From Actinostola sp. cb2023 (Eukaryota; Cnidaria; Anthozoa; Actiniaria; Actinostolidae): 64,000 nt of DNA. Every line of letters starts with the position of its first letter. Within the stretch, counting starts at the first letter, position 1. The notes beneath the pieces are model-generated. The model saw only the letters and a list, made by a program, of their open reading frames with translations. It searched no databases and was not told the origin of the DNA. The stretch is taken from positions 124,001 through 188,000 of the forward strand of contig JAUJYZ010000403.1 in assembly GCA_033675265.1 (NCBI GenBank), in the 5' to 3' direction. This document shows positions 1 through 10,115 of the stretch, piece by piece. The translations under genes and the position numbers were made by a program.

Positions 1-240
1 AACTATGTGTAGGTTTTAAGAAGACATACTGTATGGCAATTAAATCAGAATTTAGAAAATTTACAAAGCCACAAAACTGCATGATGTACATTATTTAGTC
101 TTTCTCAAATCTGTTGGGAGAAAATTTACTGCATCGTGGCTGGTAATGCTGATACACAACTCTATCATGTCTGAAACATCTATTGCAATTACTCCGGCTG
201 TTTCCTTTCTGACTGGTATGATATGAGGAATTGTTGCTCC
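1..240. repeat. segmental repeat, copy 1
   Basis: This segment recurs in direct orientation at 5571-5779 with small internal deletions and insertions. On the minus strand both copies stay open in one frame from near the 240 end to a TAA at 91-93, reading ATIPHIIPV..KETAGVIAID and ending LPTDLRKTK. Copy 2 replaces the middle of that peptide without losing frame. It could be a duplicated terminal exon of an unrecognised gene, but other frames are also partly open, so coding status is uncertain. Confidence 0.7.
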
Positions 241-1060
241 AGTGATATAACCTTTGCCCGCTGAACATCTGAATGTGTGAGAGGTGTTACTATGGCTAGA
301 TAATAAGGCACTTTACAATCACAAGACTGGCCACAAAACACTGGATTTGGACATTCTCGATAAACCTTATCTATAATAAACCTTACCCTAAAAATTATCT
401 ATAATTATTTATGATGTCTCCATCTGTGTGTTATGAATGAATTGGCAATCTTATATTTATTGCCGCAACATTCATAAACAAAACCTTGATGTTTATCAAC
501 AAAAAAAAACGAACATAGCTCTTCCAGGAAAGATCTTCTTCTTCTTTTTTAGTAAAAGTGCCTTGTACTTTTCTTGCTCGCTTTTGATACCGTTTGCCGG
601 TCCTCTTTAGTAATTTGTTCAAACGTTGGTCCTGAAGGGTTGCTTCCTGTTACACAACAGAAATATAAAATTTAGCTGATGTGCATTTGTTAATCATAGA
701 TTCATTCTCAAATGATCAACTAGTATATCCTATATAGCATCTATGTATGGTATCCTCGTATCTAAAGATGCTACTCGCTAGTGGCAAGGTTGTTGGCGTT
801 CCAATCACTACTCGTATTCTGCCTATATATACAATTTTATGTATTTGTTTATATTTATTTATCTCTTTTTTATTGGGGGGGGGGGGGGGGAGATATCCTC
901 GATAGGGTTAACCTCTGGTATCTCCTTTCATTGTATTAATGTATTTAATATTAATGAATAAAACCATCATTATACGACAAGGATAATGGGATTTTTATGA
1001 CGTGGCAGTTTAGTTCTTAGCTTGCCATGTTCCCAACTATCTGATGTAATTGTAAGAGAG
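241..1060. other. no gene recognised; 16-G run
   Basis: No supported gene. Minus-strand 241-375 can be read as a Cys-rich peptide (ECPNPVFCGQSCDC) between AG and GT dinucleotides, which is only suggestive. A run of 16 G occupies 875-890. Confidence 0.5.
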
Positions 1061-1079
1061 AGGTATGGGAGGGAACCTG

Positions 1080-1140
1080 CTGATTGGCCAAACCAATCAC
1101 GTGAGATTAGAACATGTGGAACTCGGTTTATATAAGGGCT
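1080..1140 (+). promoter_or_regulatory. candidate TATA promoter with CCAAT and E-box
   Basis: A GATTGGCCAAACCAATCACGTG-type stretch holds inverted CCAAT boxes and a CACGTG E-box at about 1081-1101. A canonical TTTATATAAG lies at 1127-1136. The spacing fits a focused Pol II promoter on the plus strand, with initiation expected near 1160. The only downstream ATG (1228) gives a seven-residue peptide before a stop, so the transcript is not identified. Confidence 0.45.
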
Positions 1141-1243
1141 GTCGTATCAATCGCACGTCCCTTTCCTCGTTCACATTGGTACATCAAGTATATGAATTCT
1201 TCACTGAAAAGAAACTATTGTCATCAATGATACAGGCAAGTAC

Positions 1244-1246
<3 letters not shown>

Positions 1247-1285
<39 letters not shown>

Positions 1286-1286
1286 G
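1247..1286. repeat. (TAA)n microsatellite
   Basis: About 13 uninterrupted TAA units. Confidence 0.95.
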
Positions 1287-2382
1287 GTATTTGGAGCATA
1301 ATACTATTGTCTCTATGCTCTTACAAAACTGTCTAACGACATTAATCAAATCAAATAAAGATCGAATGTAATAAACTATAAAAATTAATATAAAAAGTGT
1401 TCATTTAGTGTTTATAGTGTTTATAACTAAGGCAAATATTTCTTATAAAGATATGTCTTAACTAAACCTTTAAAATTACTTAATGTATTTAATAAACGGA
1501 TGCTGCTAGGCATCGAGTTCCATAATTTTGGTGCAGCTGTTTGGAAAGCTCTGTCCAGTCTTTGTTTTATAGGACAGTGTACTCGCGAGTATCCTGTATC
1601 ATATTACATATTACTTATTCCCCTGTTTTCAATTTTGCTTTTGCTGTTCCTCTCTATGAATAGTTTGGCACAAACAAGCAATTGTAACTCCGGATGAATC
1701 GTGCAAAAGGCGTACGAATTCTTAGAATATAAACCCAACGTTCCAAGGCGTGTGGTCGGCGAGGTCGTTTGTACCGATCGAGTTGTACATTGCAACGTCG
1801 GATCTGAAGGGTTCTGCCTCATGTAAATCATGCAGAATGGGTTTTATTTATGGCTTGATCAGGAATGTTCATGTTCCAATCTGAAGAGTTGTTCAGTTTG
1901 GTAAATTGATTTAATCGACGGATAAAGGAATGATCAAGAAGCAATACACGTGGAGGTGCCATAACTGTTCATAAAGGGAGTCATCGAAGCCGTTTAGTCG
2001 TAAACAAGAAAGTTGATAGTCAACTAAGTACCTCAAAGTAGTTGTGGGGTCATAGGGGTTTTTGGAAATCGCCACACAATGTCTGCACACGTGGTGCATG
2101 GCGTGCATTTGAACAACTTGGGACAACTAAAGTTTTGCCGTAGTCTCAGTAAAAGGGCTCTTACAGTTAATTTGCAATCTCCTACCATAGTAGTTACACC
2201 TGCAATTGTACCATCAGACAAACAATATTGTTGATATGAAATGTTATCACAATTTTAGATAATGAAGAACAGGTTAGATGTAAGTAATGTAGTTCGTAAG
2301 GTTTCGTCAAGCGTAAAAAGACTTGGAAAAATACTGAGCTCAGACGGGAATTGAACATGCATTTTTAATCAATTTAATTGTA
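1287..2382. other. no gene recognised
   Basis: AT-rich sequence with only short unrelated open frames on both strands. No splice-flanked coding stretch or repeat structure was seen. Confidence 0.5.
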
Positions 2383-2574
2383 CATACACCTGTTTTCAAA
2401 AACGTTGTCCATTTACACAATACAAAATAGTAAACAGTAGAAAGGAATTAATTAGAGAAACAATGAGCCAGAGTTCAGCTTGAGTGCATTTCTTTTGTTT
2501 CTCTAATTAATTCATTTCTACTATTAACTATTTTGTATTTTGTAAATGGACACGTTTTTGAAAACAGGTGTATG
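2383..2574. repeat. foldback MITE-like hairpin
   Basis: CATACACCTGTTTTCAAAAA at the left end is matched by TTTTTGAAAACAGGTGTATG at the right. The arms run about 80 bp around a short loop near 2470-2500. No coding capacity. Confidence 0.85.
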
Positions 2575-2580
2575 TATATT

Positions 2581-2802
2581 TTCTAGTGTAGTAAGTGTGA
2601 AGCATTACACAGGCTTATCCAACATATATAGAGGATATTACATGGGCGTGCGGAGATATGAATTTTATGTTCGAGTGTCGCTGCGCTCACTCGTGAGAGA
2701 TATTCATCACGAGAAGATAAAATTCGTATCTCCAAGCGACCATGTAATATCCTCTATATATGTTGGATAAGCCTGTAATGCTTCAGACTTACTACACTAG
2801 AA
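2581..2802. repeat. second foldback element, abutting the first
   Basis: TTCTAGTGTAGTAAGT at 2581 pairs with ACTTACTACACTAGAA ending at 2802. Arms of roughly 100 bp, including ATATAGAGGATATTACATGG, are inverted around a GTGTCGCTGCGCTCAC loop. The open frame through it is a by-product of the palindrome. Confidence 0.85.
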
Positions 2803-3318
2803 TCGCACGACTCTTACGCTTCTCTCGTGCTTAGTAGCCTCCCGCGTGCATCCATAACTCGATGGACGCACGCTGAACATTGACTATTCCTTCATTCGAG
2901 ACCCTGATGAATGCTTCCAGCAATGATAAAGTTGTATTTGACATGATAAATTTGTAGAAAACGAACACTTACCTTGAATCGATGCAAAATACGAGGGAAA
3001 TGACAAGACTCAACAAAATAAATAAATATTTAATTAATTAATTAAATATTTTACTCAGTAGATCCACAAAGTGGCTATTCTTCTACTGGCACTCACTACC
3101 ACTACATTCAATATTTTATACCAACAGGCCAAACAGGGTACTTGAGCAAATCTCTTTCCTTATAGGAAAATGAAGAACCATAGCAAATCCATTTCAATTC
3201 ACTTGCAGCAATTCATTTTCTATCAGAAACTACTAGTTAAATTTGTTGAGAGACGTGACATTTACTGTAGTGTTAATCTCTGTTTAGCTGGACAACGTTA
3301 ATGACATTCACTGTATAT
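2803..3318. other. no gene; 3' flank of the methyltransferase-like gene
   Basis: AT-rich, with a TAATTAATTAAT stretch near 3030. No ORF or structure of note. It would contain the 3' UTR of the minus-strand gene ending at 3319. Confidence 0.45.
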
Positions 3319-3508
3319 TTATATAATATCTGGCTCATTTTCTGAATCCATAATCAGGCTCAGCTCTGCATCATCTACTTCCTCCTCATTGTCTCTGTAA
3401 CACGGTGTGGCCAGTAGTTTTTTTGGATATTCGATACTTTTTCTCCAATATCTTCTGCAACCATGACGCAGTGGCGCTTACTCATAAGACTTTCAATCAT
3501 AGTATTTT
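3319..3508 (-). CDS. methyltransferase-like gene, terminal exon
   Basis: Minus-strand exon after a TATTTAG acceptor. It reads TMIESLMSKRHCVMVAEDIG then EKVSNIQK. This matches the stretch that follows motif I in beta-class N4/N6 DNA methyltransferases, where a Gly-Thr-Thr helix is followed by an R-x-C-V-x-V strand and an acidic residue. After a run of seven T (plus strand, about 3418-3424) the frame must shift by one to continue into an acidic tail, CYRDNEEEVDDAELSLIMDS, ending at TAA 3319-3321. The tail codes well to its stop, so the run is probably miscounted or truly mutated. Joined by inference to the exon at 4078-4266. Confidence 0.6.
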
Positions 3509-3680
3509 CTAAATATTATGAAATTAAAATTTTATCAATACATAATTGTTTTTAAATAAATAAAATACTCGGGACACAGCGCCGGTGAAAAGCGAGTGCC
3601 ACCCTGTATTTAATACGAATATTCAGAGAAAATAAAAGTGGTAGTCCAATCACATAAAAGTAGAATAACATAAACAACCC

Positions 3681-4078
3681 TGCATTTAAATTTGCATTTT
3701 TGCATATTATAATTTTTTTGCAAAATCTGTTCATAAGTAAGACTGCATATCTTTCTACTGAAAAGGACCATTCAAGTTTTTGTTTATAGGCTAAAACACA
3801 TACATTTATGTGTCCTGAGATATAAATGTACTATATGTGTAGGCTAAAACACATAAATGTATGTGTCCCGAGATATATATCAAAAAATGTGCTATTTGTC
3901 TGCAAGATTGAATAAATGAAAAACTACAAAACAGTAATTTTGAACATTTGTACAAGATGGAAATTAAACTCCAAATAATGAAATTGCCCTTTTTGAATGA
4001 GCAGACCTTCTAAATTCTATAAACATGTGCAATATGGAAATAATTTTAGCAAAATGCAAAAATGCAAATTTAAATGCA
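3681..4078. mobile_element. MITE-like insertion with TGCATTTAAATTTGCA ends
   Basis: TGCATTTAAATTTGCATTTT at 3681 is inverted at 4055-4078. The right arm begins exactly where the methyltransferase motif I exon stops being recognisable (DADCGN), so it may have inserted into that exon or lie at its splice edge. Confidence 0.55.
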
Positions 4079-4266
4079 TTCCCACAATCAGCATCAAACA
4101 TTGTGTCTCCCTCAGCGCTCAGATGATTGATCAGGAAACGCACTAGCTTCCTTGGTAGTCTCAAACAATTTTCATTTGCGTAGGAAAACACATTTGAAGC
4201 ATCTTCCTCTTTTTGGAATTGTATATTTTCTTGGGTTACAATCCCTCTTTTATTCCAGTGACAGAT
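4078..4266 (-). CDS. beta-class N4/N6 DNA methyltransferase exon (motifs X and I)
   Basis: A 189-nt open exon on the minus strand with a pyrimidine-rich acceptor (CCTCTTTAG). It reads ICHWNKRGIVTQEN, then NVFSYANENCLRLPRKLVRF and LINHLSAEGDTMFDADCGN. P-R-K-L-V-x-F-L-I followed by E-G-D-x-M-F-D-A-D-C-G is the order seen in beta-class amino-methyltransferases. There a Q-K-P helix precedes the AdoMet-binding motif I, usually V-L-D-P-F-x-G-S-G. The first acidic residue and the Gly are present; the Pro-Phe is replaced by Ala-Asp. The catalytic D/S/N-P-P-Y/W/F motif IV should lie upstream, between 4266 and 6490, and I did not find it. Likely the same gene as the ParB-like exons. Confidence 0.6.
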
Positions 4267-5570
4267 CTAAAGAGGCTGGATTGACTGGCATAGTTTGTAG
4301 CCTAAAAAAGGAAAATTTCAACTGAACCACTGCACAGGTATATAGTTCCGATCGAAACTAACCTCCAACGCGAAGTTATAAACATATGTTAATGAAAAGC
4401 AAACACCGGCGTGCGATTGGAGATAACGCAAAACAAACGCATAGCAAACCCTGCAGATTTTTTGCGTTTTTTTTAGTAGCGTTTACTAAATGAACGCAAA
4501 GCAAGCCCAAAGCAAACTGTTCTATTCTATTCTAAACTCTAATGGATTTCATGTTCGAAAGCATTCAACATCGTTATTAAATTCAGTACTTCAAGTTTAC
4601 CGTAAATGTACAAAATAATGCACACACAAAATACACAAAATGAAACACACTTCAGCAAACTGAAAGCGAGCAAAATTAGCCAAAACTAAAAGCGATTTCT
4701 GTGTCGAAATCTCATTGCCAGAGGACAGACTAGACACTTGACGCTGAGATCTGTCACGTTACGTCACACAAGGAAACCGCTAATCAGATGACAAGGGAGT
4801 AATGGTGGATCGTAGTGATGGCTTCGCAAAGTTTGCTCTTCAAAGTCCGAAAAGTTAAATATACCAGTCGAAGATCTATAAAATATTTACATAATTGAGA
4901 AATTGCAATCTAATCCATCCAAATATATAAATATGACAATTCAGAACCAGAAATTTACCTTTGTAATCTACATATTCATTTCCGTTCGTTCGACCTTTGA
5001 CTCGGGGTTTGTTTACTTTGTTCTTCTCGAGCGCGCGTTTGTTCCAAAACAACACAACTACTCATTATGTAAAATGAACTCATTAATACATTGTCAGTGT
5101 AGTTCATTAGGAAAAAAAACCCTTGACAGCTGTTCTAAATCTGATACAAAATAGCCTGCATAGCCAGGCTCTTGGCTAGATACAACATAACTACATGATA
5201 TAATGCACACTGCATATTCTGCATGCTCTATGAGAGTACACAGCACGCACGCGCAGATAGTCAAACATTTTTGAAACGAACATAATTGAAAACTTGCCTT
5301 GAAATTATAATTGTATTTTATAAAAGAAATAGAAAACTCTGCAGCTGTGCTCTATCGAGTTCACATGCAGTCCCATGCTCCATTTTTATAATAATTTATA
5401 AATGCAATTGAAGGTGTCATTCCATGTTCTCCTCATAATGATTCAATTTCAAAGAGAAATTTGGGAGTTGATCAAATATCACTTACCTGTACTTTCTTCT
5501 TTACACAGACCAATCCAATGAAAGACAATTGTGATCAATGAAGCTTTAATTTTTGCTCATAAAACAGAAA
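4267..5570. other. intron or intergenic; no gene recognised
   Basis: On the minus strand this lies between the ParB-like and methyltransferase-like exons. It includes a dispersed repeat near 5150-5260 that resembles 10620-10710 (CTCTATGAGAG..ACAGCACGC type). I found no methyltransferase motif IV here. Confidence 0.45.
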
Positions 5571-5779
5571 AACTATGTGTAGGTTTTAAGAAGACATACT
5601 GTATGGAAAATTTACAAAGCCACAAAACTGCATGATGTACATTATTTAGTCTTTCTCAAATCTGTTGGGAGAAAGACACAAAATTTACTACATCGTGGCT
5701 CTATTATGTCTGAAACATCTATTGCAATTACTCCGGCTGTTTCCTTTTCGACTGGTATGATATGAGGAATTGTTGCTCC
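5571..5779. repeat. segmental repeat, copy 2
   Basis: Direct, slightly rearranged copy of 1-240. It lacks the TAAATCAGAATT and GGTAATGCTGATACACA stretches of copy 1 and carries an extra GACACA. The minus-strand frame ending LPTDLRKTK is kept. Confidence 0.75.
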
Positions 5780-6490
5780 AAAATAATTGCTGTATAAAAA
5801 ATGCAGTGTGTAGATATTTTATTACTTTTTCAATTGATTTATTCTTAGACGTTTATCAATGATGCAAAGTGAAACAGCGAACAGATTGCTTTAAATATCC
5901 ATTGGTATATTCACTGGTATATGCCAATTTTGTTCCTACATGTTATCCCTCTTTTCTGTTTCCTTCCCTTTTCTTGGCTTTCTTTTTATTGTATCTGTTG
6001 TTGTTGGTGGTGGTGGTTTTGTGTGTGTGTACTTTCAAATTGTTTCTGATCTTCTCTCTTCTGTTTTCAAGTTACAAAACAAAAGGAAAATTTGGAATAA
6101 CAAAACAAGCTACTCCTGAATGCGAGGCTAAGTTCAATTTTATGTATTTTTTAAGATCGGTCAATTGCAGGATGCCGAGACAAAAGTATGCCAACACACA
6201 TTCAGTAACGGCTGTCATTTCATTTTACATTTTGCTATTTTCTATTCACAATATTTGGACAACGTTTATGAAAATAGAAAAGATTGAGTAGAAAAAATAT
6301 AAATATCAAATTGTTCGGCGGGCTTTGATAAGCGTGATCGATCATGATAAGATCCGTGTCGATGCTTTCCATGATAATCGTTATGGAAAAGTGATTGCAA
6401 TGCGAGTGATGAAACAAACTGATTTATAGAAAGACGAAATACCAGAATGTGCCACGGATTTGTCGTGTGGCGAAACGAAAAATATTTAAC
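5780..6490. other. no gene recognised on either strand
   Basis: The plus-strand open frame at 5869-6291 is driven by a T/G-rich tract at 5950-6060 and looks non-coding. Any continuation of the ParB-like gene should cross this interval on the minus strand. An acceptor-like CTATAAATCAG ending near 6420 (minus) is followed by a short open frame I cannot identify. Confidence 0.4.
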
Positions 6491-8571
6491 TTGTCTTTGG
6501 ATACGTACATCGTCTGGCAGGCTATCTTCCATGCCTGTGTTGATGGAGGCGTGTCATCTAGGATGATGTTCTTCCCTAAGTAAGTGTAGAGCCACTCTCT
6601 ACATGAGTGGACTCTGGTCATCCAGGGTGTGTTCATGCTTCCCACGTTGAAAACGTTATGCATGGCCGCCAATCTCCTGATTTCCTGGTCCGAGAGCTGG
6701 TTGTCATAAATAATTACCCAGACCTTTTCCAATTCTTGTTTGTGTACATCGCTGATCATCCTTACCTGAGAGAGATAAATCGTTCATTGAATAAAACATT
6801 CTGCAGTCGTGGGGCTGAATTATTATTTTTCAATTATTATTACGTGTTGAGATAATTTTAAATGCATAAATGTATATAATAATTCGAAACTATATCCACA
6901 ATGACAAAATTTGCAGCATGGTGGATGAATCAATTCTTAAACCTGTTCGTCTTTATTTTTGGTAGTAAGTGGATTCTGTTATGCCTTAGGTTATAAGTGC
7001 ATGTGGCACGTGCTTGTAAAGAGATTCGAAAATGTGTGCCGGTTGTTACTGGCCACAATCTGATTGATTAACTTTTAACACAGATTTTCTCGTCTTTCAA
7101 ACAAAGTTCCTATGTCTAGAATTAAAATGTTTGATGAGATTTAGCAGAGAAATCAGGATCATATCAATGTCGGAACAAACTCCTATGACAAAACTTGGGC
7201 TGCGATGCAGGCTAATGGACAAGTGTGATCTCACTTTTATAATTACCTTTTTGTAGGCAGCTTGTCGGTGACACCCACCAATTATCGTGATTCTGCAGCC
7301 TTTCAGAATTTGCCGGCGAGATGTTATGTCTTCTTTGCTGACATCAGCTATGCCGACCCACGCTTGGAGAGTCTTTGCTAGAGTTGGAGTTTTCTCCAGA
7401 GTTTCAGCGATTTCATTGACGTGGTCAGGATTCACTTCCCTGTCCAGCCACGCTTCTGGGCATACGTCAGCCAGAGAGTCTACACTGAGGTGGAGCTGGC
7501 CTAAAGAAATCATACAGAGAGAAGAACTTTCAATGATCACTGATATTTTATAGTTTATAGTTTATTTATAATTATATGGCCATCGTTAAACAATAATTTT
7601 ATAAAACTTTTATGAAACTTTTATGAAATCTGTAAATTGAAATATTAATACGTAATTAATAAAAGCTTTGCAAAAAAAGAAACACTGAGAAACACTATAC
7701 TTGATTTTATCGGCGATCAGTTTATTGCAACCACAAATCGCCTGTGTAAACTAAGCGGCGATAAAATTGCAGCCAAATCGCTGCAATTTCGAACATGCTC
7801 GAAATTTTGGCATATACATAGCAGAAATTGACAATTCAAAGCACTGGAGTTTGTAGGTCCAGATCTCAAGCAGCGTCGAGGAGCGCTGGTGCAAGTTGTG
7901 TGTATTCTACTTACCAATATAGTGACTGTCGATTTTTTCGTCGATGTCAGTTGGTCTTTTCTTGTCGTTTTTATTCGGCGATGGCAAGTCAACTGCATCG
8001 ACCTTAAGCTTGCTCCATCCTGCGGAGGCTCTCTTCAACTTGGTCTTCATGGCTGAAGCCTGGCTGACTGGGGATGTCCATGGCAGTTCAGGTTCTGGTG
8101 CGACGTCGCTGCCTGCGGCTGCCGGTTTCATCAAGTTCTTGAGCGCTACACAGAATTCCGCAGCAGACAACGCTAGTGGACAGCACAGCTTTAAAGAATG
8201 TCATTTCAAGGTCCAGCTTCGCGAGATCAAAGCGTATAGCCTTTTTCCACTTGGGGCATTTGGAACGTCGAAGGTAATCTGTGTGGTAGAATGTATTATT
8301 CACTTAATTATTGTTATAGTTCCACCGAGATAATGGCCTCCAATAGATAAACGATTAGTTGAACTTAAATATTATAAAGAACGTTACTTACCAGAACACA
8401 ACCTTGGTAAGACTTCATTGAATACGGTTTGACGTCCTCTACGTTTTGGGTTAAATACTCGTTCCTCGTTTTAAATCTCATATCTTTCATCTTAACAAAG
8501 ACGGCTTCTTCCGATTCCACGTGCTTGAAGCACCACTGCCCCTCTGGAGCAACCTCGACAGACTTTGCCAT
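6491..8571 (-). CDS. ParB-like domain protein, multi-exon, N-terminal part
   Basis: Four exons: 8392-8571 (60 codons from MAKSVEVAPEGQW), 7915-8278, 7247-7500 and about 6491-6765. Donors are GTAAGT, GTAAGT and GTAATT; acceptors are CACACAG, TTCTTTAG and TCTCTCAG. Phases 0, 1 and 0 agree at the three junctions. Exons 3-4 read ADVCPEAWLDREVNPDHVNE, ITIIGGCHRQAAYKK, then VWVIIYDNQLSDQEIRRLAA. This is the ParB/Srx fold order: a VNPDHVxEIAE helix, a GG-x-HR-x-AA box (GHxR in bacterial ParB) and LSDxE followed by LAAxHN. Known members bind or cleave DNA or hydrolyse nucleotides, and phage versions are fused to DNA methylases. Exon 2 has one in-frame TGA after WTLK; the frame is otherwise consistent, so CGA-to-TGA decay or an error is possible. 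The final donor is uncertain. Confidence 0.75.
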
Positions 8572-8659
8572 TAATTGAAAATTGAACGTATGTAAGGAGT
8601 TTGATGTGATTCGATGTAGCCGATTCGATACAGTATGATTGCATACTGAAAAACCCTTG

Positions 8660-8668
8660 CTTTTATAG
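8660..8668 (-). promoter_or_regulatory. TATA box of the ParB-like gene
   Basis: The minus strand reads GGCTATAAAAGCAAGG about 90 nt upstream of the chosen ATG at 8571. A focused start near 8630 would leave a 5' UTR of about 60 nt. This supports 8571 as the start rather than upstream in-frame ATGs. Confidence 0.6.
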
Positions 8669-8945
8669 CCGAAGTTCAGCTGAAACGATGATGTCGTTTC
8701 CGATAAAAAACTATCGGTGACAAACCACTGCGTGATGATTCTAAAAACGATAGGACTACAGCTTGTAAAATTCATCCAGGGTACTTTCCTTTTCCCTTCC
8801 CCAGAGCCACTACACAGGCTAGTAAAATTTCGAACAGCAATTTTTAAAAGATCATTTCTAGTATTTATCCCAAATACAGTGTATGATATTGTTCTTCCGG
8901 TTTCAAATCTCGAATTTACACTCGGTCACGATGCCAGTATGACTG
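8669..8945. other. upstream region of the ParB-like gene
   Basis: No gene. Contains palindromic ATCGTTTTTAGAATC-like and GATGATGTCGTTTCC stretches but no clear element. Confidence 0.4.
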
Positions 8946-9128
8946 GATCATACGTCATGATCGACTATTGTTAGGCTCAGGAATACGTATGACCAACTCT
9001 TACAGACTGGGTCATACGTCATGAACGACTATTGTTAGGCTCAGGAATACGTATGACCCAGTGTCAATGTAGGTCATACGTCACGATCGACTACAGTTAG
9101 AATCTGTCAGCAGTTTCGTATGACTGTA
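8946..9128. repeat. 63-bp tandem repeat, three copies
   Basis: GGTCATACGTCATGAtCGAC recurs at 8949, 9013 and 9075, each followed by ATTGTTAGGCTCAGGAATAC or a diverged form and CGTATGAC. Each unit holds TACGTCA, a CRE-like half palindrome. Confidence 0.85.
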
Positions 9129-9637
9129 CTGGATTACCGGTGTATTGCAATTTGAGAAACAGTAGTCACACTGAAAGGTCAAAGCAGCACGGTTTAGTTG
9201 GAAGTACTGTATGATAAATCGCCAAGACGTTCAAAGGGACTTTCTTCTTCATTCCTGGCAAATGTGCGAACAAAATGAAGTCTTCAATGCTCAAAGGCTT
9301 TGCTTATTCGAGTTTTAAAGCTTGGGAACGAATGTTCGACTTCAATATGGACAGAAGCCCGGACAGAAGTCGTAAACAATAATTTTGGCGCCAAATCAGT
9401 CATAGAAGACCGATCGATAGCACCGAAGAAAACCAAGAAATCCTGGATCAATTGTCCACTAAAAGTGAGTATAATTTAAAGCTTCTTGTATGTACTCTAT
9501 TTGTAACCACTGAATCAACTGCTGAATACGTTGAAGAAGTTTTAATGACTAAACCAGAATTCACATTTGGCGCCGACTGCCGGCGATTCATGTTTATATT
9601 CGCTTGAGAATTATTGTTTTTAAATAAATGAATTATC
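9129..9637. other. no gene recognised
   Basis: No credible ORF, RNA gene or repeat. Confidence 0.45.
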
Positions 9638-10115
9638 AAATCTGCAAGTATCATAACGTTATTAAATCAGTTTGCAAGTATCATAACGTTATGAATCTGC
9701 AAGTATCTTAACGTTATGAAATGTGCAAGTATCATAACGTTATGAAATCTGCAAGTATCATAACGTTATGAAATCTGCTAGTATCATAACGTTATGAAAT
9801 CTGCTAGTATCATAACGTTATGAAATCTATCTGCAAGTATCATAACGTTATGAAATCTGCTAGTCTCATAACGTTATGAAATCTGCTATCTCATAACGTT
9901 ATGAAATCTGTAAGTATCATAACGTTATGAAATCTATCTGCAAGTATCATAAAGTTATGAAATCTGCTAGTCTCATAACGTTATGAAATCTGCAAGTACA
10001 GTATCATAACGTTATGAAATCTGCAAGTATCATAACGTTATGAAATCTGTAAGTATCATAACGTTATGAAATCTGTTTGCAAGTATCATAACGTTATGAA
10101 ATCAGTCTGGAAGTC
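9638..10115. repeat. 26-bp minisatellite with palindromic CATAACGTTATG core
   Basis: About 18 copies of CTGCAAGTATCATAACGTTA plus TGAAAT. Copies vary at C/T of the CTGCAAG/CTGCTAG segment, but CATAACGTTATG is almost invariant. Confidence 0.95.

Noticed and set aside
4800..4830. DPP motif on the minus strand as methyltransferase motif IV
   Set aside because: The frame reads YDPPLLPCHL and closes quickly, without the flanking hydrophobic strand expected.
5869..6291. 140-codon plus-strand ORF
   Set aside because: Hydrophobic only because of a T-rich tract; no domain and no promoter.
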